Below are positions 5,691 through 12,040 of a stretch of 12,040 nucleotides of DNA, piece by piece (the first letter of the stretch is position 1; each line of letters starts with the position of its first letter). The stretch spans positions 1-12,040 of the forward strand of contig CAZRKL010000078.1 of the NCBI GenBank assembly GCA_964600595.1. The letters run 5' to 3'. The DNA is from DAIOEK01 sp964600595 (GTDB lineage: Bacteria; Chloroflexota; Anaerolineae; Anaerolineales; Anaerolineaceae). A program made the translations under genes and the position numbers. The notes under the pieces were generated by a model. It was not told the origin of the DNA. It made no database searches and was given only the letters and a program-made list of their open reading frames with translations.

Positions 5691-6250
5691 ACCCGGTTCG
5701 AAATACGAGAATAAGCAGAAAGAAAAGCGACACAGTCTCGCCCGATAAGGGCGAGTCTGTCTTCATTTTAGTGGGTAAGATCAGGCGTCCGCACGGGATA
5801 ATGGGAGAGATCCTTCTGCAACCCTACTCGGAGACTGATGAACACTTTTTTGCCGGAAAAGTAATTTATATTGGCAAGGATTACCAGGCATTCACAATTG
5901 AATCCAGCAGGAACGCAGACGCCTTCCGGTTAATTCACCTTGAGGGCGTATCTTCTCCCGAAGAAGCAGGATTATTCCGCAATAAAGATGTTTATGTATC
6001 CACTGATAGCCTGCCACCGTTAGCTGATGGGGAGTATTACAAATACCAGTTAATTGGTTTGTCTGTCGAGGATGAAAAGGGGACAATTATCGGTGTTCTC
6101 AATGAAGTGATTTTTACCGGAGCGAATGATGTGTATTCCGTAATCTCGGAAGAAGGTCAGGAAACACTGATTCCGGCAATCCCTTCGGTTATCCTATCTA
6201 TTGATATTAATCAAAAAAAGATGGTAGTCCGTCCTCAGGAATGGCTTTAA
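5687..6250 (+). CDS. rimM: Ribosome maturation factor RimM, with an unusual N-terminal extension
   Basis: RimM binds uS19 and helps mature the head of the 30S subunit. The RimM domain runs from about residue 25 (FILVGKIRRPHGIMGEILLQ) to 107, and the PRC-barrel domain from about 115 (YYKYQLIGLSV, then GANDVYSV and LIPAIPSVI) to the end. Most family members start a few residues before the VGKIxxPHG motif. Here about 24 basic and polar residues (NPVRNTRISRKKSD...) come first, and the DNA of this segment contains a strong palindrome. The ATG at 5687 overlaps khpA by 4 nt and would be coupled to it. GTG at 5771 (Val29) is an alternative start but would remove part of the first strand of the domain. 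Confidence 0.93.
   Translation: MNPVRNTRISRKKSDTVSPDKGESVFILVGKIRRPHGIMGEILLQPYSETDEHFFAGKVIYIGKDYQAFTIESSRNADAFRLIHLEGVSSPEEAGLFRNKDVYVSTDSLPPLADGEYYKYQLIGLSVEDEKGTIIGVLNEVIFTGANDVYSVISEEGQETLIPAIPSVILSIDINQKKMVVRPQEWL
5732..5760 (+). repeat. Palindromic hairpin within the 5' end of rimM
   Basis: CTCGCCC (5737-5743) and GGGCGAG (5749-5755) pair perfectly around a 5-nt loop. After one T/T mismatch, ACAG (5732-5735) pairs with CTGT (5757-5760). It lies wholly in the non-conserved N-terminal extension and looks like a small palindromic (REP/RPE-like) element, though no second copy occurs in this window. Confidence 0.6.
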
Positions 6251-6259
6251 ATCTGTGTA

Positions 6260-7366
6260 ATGGATAATAAGTTATATTGGATTGGTTTTAACCTGGTCAA
6301 GGGGATAGGTCCAGTCAGGCTTCAAGCACTTCTGGATCATTTTGGCTCCATCCAATCAGCCTGGAATGCACATGTTGCTGATTTGCAGGCAGCGGGTTTA
6401 AATCAGAAAACGATCGAGAGCTTTCTACAGGTCCGGAACAATCAAGACCTTGCAGCGTATTATGAAAAGATATCATCTGAGGGGATCCAGGTTTTATGTT
6501 GGGAAGATGATGCTTATCCAGTTCGATTAAAGAATATACCCCATCCACCACCCGTTTTATATATTCGCGGCGATCTACTTGCTGAAGACCACTGGGCAGT
6601 AGCTATTGTGGGTACCCGCAGAGTGACATCTTATGGCAGGCAGGTAACTGAACAGGTTGCTGCATATCTGGCAAGACAGGGAATAACCGTCATCAGCGGT
6701 CTCGCCCGCGGTGTTGATGGGACTGCCCACCACACGGCTCTTCAAAATGGCGGCAGGACGATTGCGGTATTAGGATGCGGAGTAGATCAGATATATCCAC
6801 CCGAACATAGGCAGCTGGCAGATAAAATACTGCAAAATGGTGCGATCATCAGCGATTATCCACCCGGAACACCGCCCGATGCTGTCAATTTTCCCCCACG
6901 CAATCGCTTGATATCTGGATTATCAGCAGCGGTTGTTGTTGTTGAAGCAGGTGAAACAAGCGGCGCCCTCATCACCGCAACATTTGCTGCGGAACAGGGC
7001 AAGGATGTTTTCGCGGTTCCCGGAGGTATTTATTCTCCGCAGAGCAAGGGAACAAACAGGTTAATCCAACAGGGAGCATCGCCATTACTGAATCCTGTCG
7101 ATATCCTGGACCAAATGGATATTCATCATGTGGAGCAGTTTAAACAGGCATCTCTTTTACTTCCTGCCGATGAGGTGGAAAGTACCCTGCTGAAAATTAT
7201 CCAGCTGGAACCTATGCAAATTGATGATATCAAGGCACAATCAGGTCTGGCTGTCGAAAAGATTTCAGCCGGTTTGACTATGCTTGAATTAAAGGGATTG
7301 GTCCGCCAGGTAAATGGTTCTGCTTATCAGGCAATCATGGAAGACCAGGCGGATTACAGGACTTGA
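6260..7366 (+). CDS. dprA: DNA processing protein DprA (Smf)
   Basis: DprA protects incoming single-stranded DNA and loads RecA during natural transformation; it is also conserved in bacteria not known to be competent. The 368-residue protein starts with a helix-hairpin-helix-like segment (VKGIGPVRLQALLDHFG, 13-29). It continues with the Rossmann-like DprA core: AIVGTRRVTSYG (115-126), VISGLARGVDGTAH (144-157), GCGVDQIYPPEH (172-183), NFPPRNRLISGLS (210-222) and GALITATFAAEQGKDVFAVPG (235-255). It ends in a winged-helix (DML1-like) domain at about 300-355. The start lies 9 nt after the rimM stop with no clear Shine-Dalgarno. The stop is 7 nt before manC. Confidence 0.97.
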   Translation: MDNKLYWIGFNLVKGIGPVRLQALLDHFGSIQSAWNAHVADLQAAGLNQKTIESFLQVRNNQDLAAYYEKISSEGIQVLCWEDDAYPVRLKNIPHPPPVLYIRGDLLAEDHWAVAIVGTRRVTSYGRQVTEQVAAYLARQGITVISGLARGVDGTAHHTALQNGGRTIAVLGCGVDQIYPPEHRQLADKILQNGAIISDYPPGTPPDAVNFPPRNRLISGLSAAVVVVEAGETSGALITATFAAEQGKDVFAVPGGIYSPQSKGTNRLIQQGASPLLNPVDILDQMDIHHVEQFKQASLLLPADEVESTLLKIIQLEPMQIDDIKAQSGLAVEKISAGLTMLELKGLVRQVNGSAYQAIMEDQADYRT

Positions 7367-7373
7367 GGATCGT

Positions 7374-8462
7374 ATGAAGGATTATTTTGCAGTGATCATG
7401 GCGGGCGGGGGTGGAACACGCTTGTGGCCGCTTTCCCGGAAAGACCACCCAAAGCAAATGCTTAAAATATTCGGTGAGCAATCGCTGTTTCAAATAGCCG
7501 TTGGCAGATTGCATGGTTTGTTTGAAGATCAAAACATTTGTATCGTCACGACCAAAGATCAATTTGGCAGATTATCCCCCTCAACCCCTCAACTTGACAA
7601 CAGCCAATTTTTACTGGAACCAGAACCCAAGGGGACAGCTGCTGTCATCGGATTGGCTGCAATCAAACTTGCCAGACATAATCCTGATGCAGTCATGGCG
7701 GTATTAACTGCTGACCATATTATTCAGAACGTCTCTCTTTTCCATCAGGCTTTATCACAGGCATATCAACTTGCACAGGAAGGTTTTCTGGTTACCCTGG
7801 GAATGGTGCCCAGCCAACCCGCAACCGGGTATGGATATATCCACATGGGTGAGAGTATTCCTTCGGCTAGAGATCTGCCAGCTATGCATGTACTCCGTTT
7901 TGTTGAAAAACCAAATCTTGAGACTGCTGTTCAATACCTTGAATCGGGTAAATACTTATGGAATGGCGGAATGTTCTTCTGGAGAGTAAACAAAATCCTG
8001 TTTGAATTTGAACGACAGATGCCGGAATTATTTAGAATTTTACAGGATATTGATCATCGATGGGCAGCTTCAGGTGAAGAAGCCAGTATTGATGATATTT
8101 GGAAAAAAATTACACCCCAAACAATAGATTATGGCATCATGGAACATGCTGAAAATGTGGCTGTCATTCCATTAGATGATTTGGGTTGGAATGATGTTGG
8201 TAGTTGGGATTCACTGCCTGAAGTAATCAATTCTGATGAATGTGGTAATATCATGCTCGCAAACACAAGCAGCACCATCGATTCACAAGGCTGCATAGTT
8301 TATGAAGATGATCCCAAAAAACTGATCACCGTTCTGGGTGTAAAGGATATGGTGATTATTGATACACCGGATGCGTTGTTGGTTTGTCCTCGCTCAGAGG
8401 CGCAGCGAATTCGTGAAGTGGTGGCTGATGTGAAATCAAAGCACCAGGATCGATACCTCTAG
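7374..8462 (+). CDS. manC: Mannose-1-phosphate guanylyltransferase
   Basis: The enzyme makes GDP-mannose from mannose-1-phosphate and GTP, the donor for mannosylated glycans and the precursor of GDP-fucose and GDP-rhamnose. The nucleotidyltransferase signature GGGGTRLWPLSR with HPKQ (11-28) is intact, as are TADH (112-115), FVEKP (176-180), WNGGMFFW (196-203) and LGWNDVGSW near the C-terminal third. At 362 residues it is the short form without the C-terminal phosphomannose isomerase cupin of bifunctional ManC/AlgA. ATG 7374 is chosen over an in-frame ATG at 7314 because the motif normally begins within about ten residues of the start and GAGGA (7365-7369) lies just before it. It sits between dprA and topA with no polysaccharide genes nearby, so its pathway partners must be elsewhere. 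Confidence 0.95.
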   Translation: MKDYFAVIMAGGGGTRLWPLSRKDHPKQMLKIFGEQSLFQIAVGRLHGLFEDQNICIVTTKDQFGRLSPSTPQLDNSQFLLEPEPKGTAAVIGLAAIKLARHNPDAVMAVLTADHIIQNVSLFHQALSQAYQLAQEGFLVTLGMVPSQPATGYGYIHMGESIPSARDLPAMHVLRFVEKPNLETAVQYLESGKYLWNGGMFFWRVNKILFEFERQMPELFRILQDIDHRWAASGEEASIDDIWKKITPQTIDYGIMEHAENVAVIPLDDLGWNDVGSWDSLPEVINSDECGNIMLANTSSTIDSQGCIVYEDDPKKLITVLGVKDMVIIDTPDALLVCPRSEAQRIREVVADVKSKHQDRYL

Positions 8463-8466
8463 GAGG
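8461..8466 (+). promoter_or_regulatory. Ribosome binding site setting the GTG start of topA
   Basis: AGGAGG, a full consensus site, overlaps the manC stop codon and lies 7 nt before GTG 8474. It supports the start that includes the N-terminal zinc ribbon. Confidence 0.8.
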
Positions 8467-8473
8467 AAAAGCA

Positions 8474-10807
8474 GTGGAAGCTTATTGTCTAAAATGTAAA
8501 TCACACAGGCAGATGGACAATCCGACACCTGTATATAACAGTAATGGTACACCCGCGACTAAAGGGAAATGCCCGGAATGCGGAACAACCATGTTTAAAA
8601 TGGGGCGCACACCAGAGCATGCCAGCCTACCGGAACCTATTGTTCAACCTAAGAATAATAAAAAAGAACCCGTAAGAAACGGGAAATTGGTAATTGTGGA
8701 ATCCCCTGCCAAAGCAAAAACCGTTGGCAGATTCCTGGGTAAGGATTTTACCGTCCGCGCTTCAGTGGGACATGTTCGCGACCTTCTCAGGTCAGATCTT
8801 TCTGTGGATGTAGAGAATGATTTCACTCCCCGATATCGGGTTCCCAATGAGAAACGTTTGGTGGTAAAAGAATTAAAGGAACTCGTGAAGCGGTCGAAAG
8901 AAGTATACCTGGCAACAGACCCTGACCGTGAAGGGGAGGCTATTGCTTGGCATCTGAGAGAAGCCGCTGAGATCCCGGAAGAAATCTCACAACGGGTGGT
9001 ATTCCATGAGATCACCGAAACTGCCATCCACGATGCATTCAATCATCCCCGACATATCAATTTGGATCTGGTAAACGCGCAACAGGCAAGGCGTATTCTA
9101 GATCGGCTGGTTGGATATAATCTCAGTCCTCTCCTCTGGGAGAAGGTGCGATCCCGTTTATCTGCAGGAAGGGTGCAATCAGTTGCTTTGCGCTTGGTTG
9201 TGGAGCGCGAGAGGGAAATTGATGCTTTCATCCCGCAGGAGTACTGGTCGATCCTGGCAGAATTCCGCCAGGAGTCTGGCCATCACGATTATCTTGCCAA
9301 GCTGGCAAAAATTGACCAGCAGGATAAGACAGACGATTTGACAAGCAAAGAAATTGTCGACCCGATGCTGGAAGATATTCAAAAAGCAAAATATTTAATC
9401 AGTAAAATTAAACGGGGCGAGCGGAAACGAAAACCTTTTGCTCCGTTCACCACCAGCACTTTACAACAGGAAGCTTCCCGGAAGTTAGGATATACTGCCC
9501 GGAGGACCATGGCATTGGCGCAACAGTTGTATGAGGGAATCGATGTGGGTGATGGCGGAAATACTGGCTTGATAACCTATATGCGTACTGATTCCACACA
9601 GGTTGCCAAGCAGGCACAGGATGAGGCGCGAGATTACATTAAACGCCGCCATGGAGGGGATTTTGTCCCTTCTACTGCGCCAATTTATAAAACCCGAATC
9701 GCGGGAGCACAAGAAGCGCATGAGGCGATCCGCCCTACATCTGTTTTTAGAGAACCGGAATCAGTCAAACATTCCCTTGGCAGAGATCAATTCAGGTTGT
9801 ATCAGCTCATCTGGCAACGCTTTGTTGCTTCACAGATGGAGAGCGCAATCTATGATACTCTATCTGTCGAAATCGAAGGGATCGGGCGTGAGCATTCCTA
9901 CCTCTTCCGCACGGCAGGCTCCACAGTTCGATTCCCGGGTTACCTGGTAGTTTATGAAGAAGCAGCCGATGAGGATGCATTTAAAGATGAGGGCGAAGAT
10001 AATAAAATTCCTGCTTACCTGGAAGAAGGGAAACGTCAGGATCTGCAACGGATCCACCCGGAACAGCATTTCACCCAACCCCCTCCACGCTTTACAGAAG
10101 CTACCCTGGTCCAAAAACTGGAGGAGAACGGCATCGGACGTCCCTCCACATATGCTCCCATTATTTCAACCATCCAGGATCGAGGGTATGTAATCAGGGA
10201 ACAAAAAAGATTATTCCCGACCGATACGGGGATTCTGGTTAACGACCTGCTGGTTGAACATTTTCCTGACCTGATAGACGTAGGCTTTTCGGCTACCATG
10301 GAAGATGACCTTGACCTCATCGCGGGTGGCGATAAAAAATGGGTTGAAGTAATTCGTGAGTTCTATACTCCTTTTGCTGAACAAGTAAAAATTGCTCAGG
10401 CTGAGATGCCAGAGGTAAAGACTGAACCTGAAAAAGTGGGAAGAGCCTGCCCACTATGCGGCGGGGATCTTGTAATCCGCTGGGGAAGGTTTGGGAAGTT
10501 TATCAGCTGTGGTACATTCCCGGCATGCCGATATACTGAAGCAATTTTGCAAAAAATTGGGGTTGCCTGCCCGAAAGATGGTGGGGACCTGGTCGAAAGG
10601 AAAACCAGGAAGAACAGGGTTTTCTACGGCTGCTCCAACTACCCGACTTGCGATTTTACTTCCTGGAAAAAACCCATTCCAAATCCATGCCCATCCTGCG
10701 GCGGATTACTGGCAATCCAGAACAAACGGGAAGCTCAATGCACAGTATGTAATGAATCATTCCTGCTGGATTCGCTTCTGGAAACCGCGAAAGACGAAGC
10801 GGCATAA
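8474..10807 (+). CDS. topA: DNA topoisomerase I with an N-terminal DUF5679-like zinc ribbon
   Basis: This 777-residue type IA topoisomerase relaxes negative supercoils. Residues 1-45 form an additional zinc ribbon (Cys5, Cys8, Cys33, Cys36; MEAYCLKCKSHR, then KGKCPECGTTMFKMG) that resembles stand-alone DUF5679 proteins. A Lys-rich linker leads to the TOPRIM domain (KLVIVESPAKAKT, 71-83; DPDREGEAIAWH, 149-160). The central domain has SAGRVQSVALRLV (230-242) and the catalytic Tyr369 in ITYMRTDS, followed by AHEAIRPT and the ENGIGRPSTY segment (551-560). Three zinc-finger modules end the protein: C659/C662/C679/C685, C699/C720/C726 (Asp702 where the second Cys is expected), and C739/C742/C756/C759. 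The GTG start follows a perfect ribosome binding site overlapping the manC stop. Confidence 0.97.
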   Translation: MEAYCLKCKSHRQMDNPTPVYNSNGTPATKGKCPECGTTMFKMGRTPEHASLPEPIVQPKNNKKEPVRNGKLVIVESPAKAKTVGRFLGKDFTVRASVGHVRDLLRSDLSVDVENDFTPRYRVPNEKRLVVKELKELVKRSKEVYLATDPDREGEAIAWHLREAAEIPEEISQRVVFHEITETAIHDAFNHPRHINLDLVNAQQARRILDRLVGYNLSPLLWEKVRSRLSAGRVQSVALRLVVEREREIDAFIPQEYWSILAEFRQESGHHDYLAKLAKIDQQDKTDDLTSKEIVDPMLEDIQKAKYLISKIKRGERKRKPFAPFTTSTLQQEASRKLGYTARRTMALAQQLYEGIDVGDGGNTGLITYMRTDSTQVAKQAQDEARDYIKRRHGGDFVPSTAPIYKTRIAGAQEAHEAIRPTSVFREPESVKHSLGRDQFRLYQLIWQRFVASQMESAIYDTLSVEIEGIGREHSYLFRTAGSTVRFPGYLVVYEEAADEDAFKDEGEDNKIPAYLEEGKRQDLQRIHPEQHFTQPPPRFTEATLVQKLEENGIGRPSTYAPIISTIQDRGYVIREQKRLFPTDTGILVNDLLVEHFPDLIDVGFSATMEDDLDLIAGGDKKWVEVIREFYTPFAEQVKIAQAEMPEVKTEPEKVGRACPLCGGDLVIRWGRFGKFISCGTFPACRYTEAILQKIGVACPKDGGDLVERKTRKNRVFYGCSNYPTCDFTSWKKPIPNPCPSCGGLLAIQNKREAQCTVCNESFLLDSLLETAKDEAA

Positions 10808-10829
10808 AGATTGCACCATTCCTGTAAGC

Positions 10830-10855
10830 CATGAATTATTAGCTGGTAATTCATG
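10830..10855 (+). repeat. AT-rich inverted repeat downstream of topA
   Basis: CATGAATTA (10830-10838) and TAATTCATG (10847-10855) are perfect 9-bp arms around an 8-nt loop. The repeat sits in the 82-nt gap between topA and the membrane-protein gene. No T run follows, so it is a poor intrinsic terminator; an operator or mRNA stabiliser is equally possible. Confidence 0.5.
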
Positions 10856-10889
10856 AAATTGAGAATTTTCCGCGAGCAGGAGAAACAAT

Positions 10890-11996
10890 ATGGATAGAAT
10901 AAAGGAATATCTGGAACATCCCTGGGCGAAACCGGCGCTTTATCTGCTGGTGGGTATCTTCGTGGGGTGGTTTGTATTTGGTTGGGGACTTTTCCCGGTA
11001 GAGTGGAAAGATGCCACTCCTGCATATTTACGCGAAGACCTGAAAGTCGATTACATGCGGATGGCTGTTGACTCGTATGGGGTCAATGGTGACGCTTCTC
11101 TGGCGAAACAGAGATGGACGAATTTGGGCGATGACGCGGTAGCTCTCTTCCAGAAAGTACAGGATGATCCCAAAGGCGCCAAGCTCTCAGCATTAACCGG
11201 CTTTGCCAAGGTTGTTGATACCAGTGTAATGCAGCCCAGTTCTTCTGAAGGAAAAGAGGCGGAACCTGAAGACCAGGCGGTCGCTTCAGAAAGTTCAGAG
11301 ACGAACGAACCTGCAAGCACTACAGAAGACACCACGGTCATTGGGATGCTCCCCACACCTGAACCCAAGAAAAACCCGATGATGCCGGTAGCATTGGGCG
11401 CGTTCTGCGTGCTCAGCGTGATTCTGGTATTTGCAGTGGGATACATTTTCCTCAAGCGGGGTGGAAAACTGGGTAGAAAACCAGCCAGGGCTGAAGCCAT
11501 CCCATCACAACCATACGTCCCTGAAAATGTTGCCGATAAAGGTGCGGAATACTTCCGCCCGGCAAGTGAAGCGCCAGTATCTCAATTTATGACCACCTAT
11601 ATGGCCGGGGATGAACAGTACGACGACTCCTTCAGCATCGATAATCCGATTGGTGAGTTCCTGGGTGAATGCGGTGTGGGGATAACCGAGACAATCGGCG
11701 TGGGTGAACCCAAGAAAACGGCTGCATTTGAAGTGTGGTTGTTTGACAAAAACGACATTCAGACGGTCACCAAAGTTCTGATGAGTGAACACACGTTCAA
11801 TGATCCCTCTCTGCAGCAGAAACTGCTATCTAAGGGAGAACCCATTCTGGCTGAACCCGGCAAGCGCATCCTGCTGGAAACCGCCACCCTGCAACTCGAA
11901 GCCCGCATTGTGGATATGAGCTACGGGCAGGGTCCGCTGCCGCAGAACAGTTACTTTGAGCGCCTGACGCTCGAACTGGCGGTCTGGACTAAATAA
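10890..11996 (+). CDS. Unrecognised membrane protein with two transmembrane helices
   Basis: No family is recognised. The 368-residue protein has a short basic N-terminus, a first transmembrane helix at about 15-34 (ALYLLVGIFVGWFVFGWGLF), an extracytoplasmic region at 35-162, a second helix at about 164-187, then KRGGKLGRK and a soluble C-terminal region (200-368). The positive charges after the second helix put both ends in the cytoplasm. The loop has a helical part (44-110) and an acidic, Ser/Glu/Thr-rich low-complexity linker (116-162). The C-terminal domain begins around 245 (SIDNPIGEFLGECGVGI) and looks alpha/beta, with FEVWLFDKNDIQTV and GKRILLETATLQLEA; it shows no catalytic motif I can name. 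AGGAGA (10878-10883) lies 6 nt before the ATG. Its place after topA may be incidental. Confidence 0.88.
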   Translation: MDRIKEYLEHPWAKPALYLLVGIFVGWFVFGWGLFPVEWKDATPAYLREDLKVDYMRMAVDSYGVNGDASLAKQRWTNLGDDAVALFQKVQDDPKGAKLSALTGFAKVVDTSVMQPSSSEGKEAEPEDQAVASESSETNEPASTTEDTTVIGMLPTPEPKKNPMMPVALGAFCVLSVILVFAVGYIFLKRGGKLGRKPARAEAIPSQPYVPENVADKGAEYFRPASEAPVSQFMTTYMAGDEQYDDSFSIDNPIGEFLGECGVGITETIGVGEPKKTAAFEVWLFDKNDIQTVTKVLMSEHTFNDPSLQQKLLSKGEPILAEPGKRILLETATLQLEARIVDMSYGQGPLPQNSYFERLTLELAVWTK

Positions 11997-12011
11997 ACTG
12001 AAAATCTAAAA

Positions 12012-12021
12012 TTGTTAACAA
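12012..12021. repeat. Short perfect palindrome near the right edge
   Basis: TTGTTAACAA is a perfect 10-bp palindrome in the gene-free final 44 bases. It could be part of an operator for a gene beyond the window, but palindromes of this length also arise by chance in AT-rich DNA. Confidence 0.25.
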
Positions 12022-12040
12022 ATAGATGCTGCTTCATGGC

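Noticed and set aside
1..12040. CRISPR arrays, tRNA or rRNA genes, insertion sequences
   Set aside because: No regular direct repeats, no tRNA- or rRNA-like segments and no transposase or terminal inverted repeats were seen on either strand.

Overview
The window looks like a chromosomal segment of a bacterium, most likely Chloroflexota (Anaerolineae-like). This is inferred from the DUF5679-type zinc ribbon fused to TopA, the ffh-rpsP-khpA-rimM-dprA-topA order, and the moderate GC content; no rRNA or other taxonomic marker is present. All recognisable genes lie on the + strand.

Region 1 (1-3573) is the downstream end of a bacterial microcompartment (BMC) locus. It holds the C-terminal part of an EutL-like trimeric shell protein, a CoA-acylating aldehyde dehydrogenase with a C-terminal encapsulation peptide, a PduA/EutM-like hexameric shell protein, a tandem-domain BMC-T shell protein resembling the mycobacterial RMM type, and an unrecognised 249-residue protein. 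That last protein carries three copies of a short EutT/EutQ N-terminus-like motif and ends in a tail matching the dehydrogenase's encapsulation peptide. Together they describe a metabolosome in which an aldehyde made inside the shell is oxidised to acyl-CoA. The enzyme that makes the aldehyde, the vertex protein (EutN/CcmL) and the phosphotransacylase are not in the window, so the substrate cannot be assigned. A structured intergenic element lies between the BMC-H and BMC-T genes.

Region 2 (3574-7366) is housekeeping: a well-formed sigma70-type promoter drives ffh (SRP54), followed by rpsP, khpA and rimM (tightly packed, khpA/rimM overlapping by 4 nt) and then dprA. RimM has a non-conserved N-terminal extension whose DNA contains a strong palindrome, suggesting a small palindromic element inside the gene.

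Region 3 (7374-10807) has manC (GDP-mannose synthesis) and topA, each translationally close to its upstream neighbour. TopA carries an extra N-terminal zinc ribbon and three C-terminal zinc-finger modules. Region 4 (10890-11996) is an unrecognised two-helix membrane protein with an acidic extracytoplasmic linker and a soluble C-terminal domain. The last 44 bases hold no gene, only a short perfect palindrome.

The best candidate for something undescribed is the triple-motif, encapsulation-tagged protein at 2824-3573.
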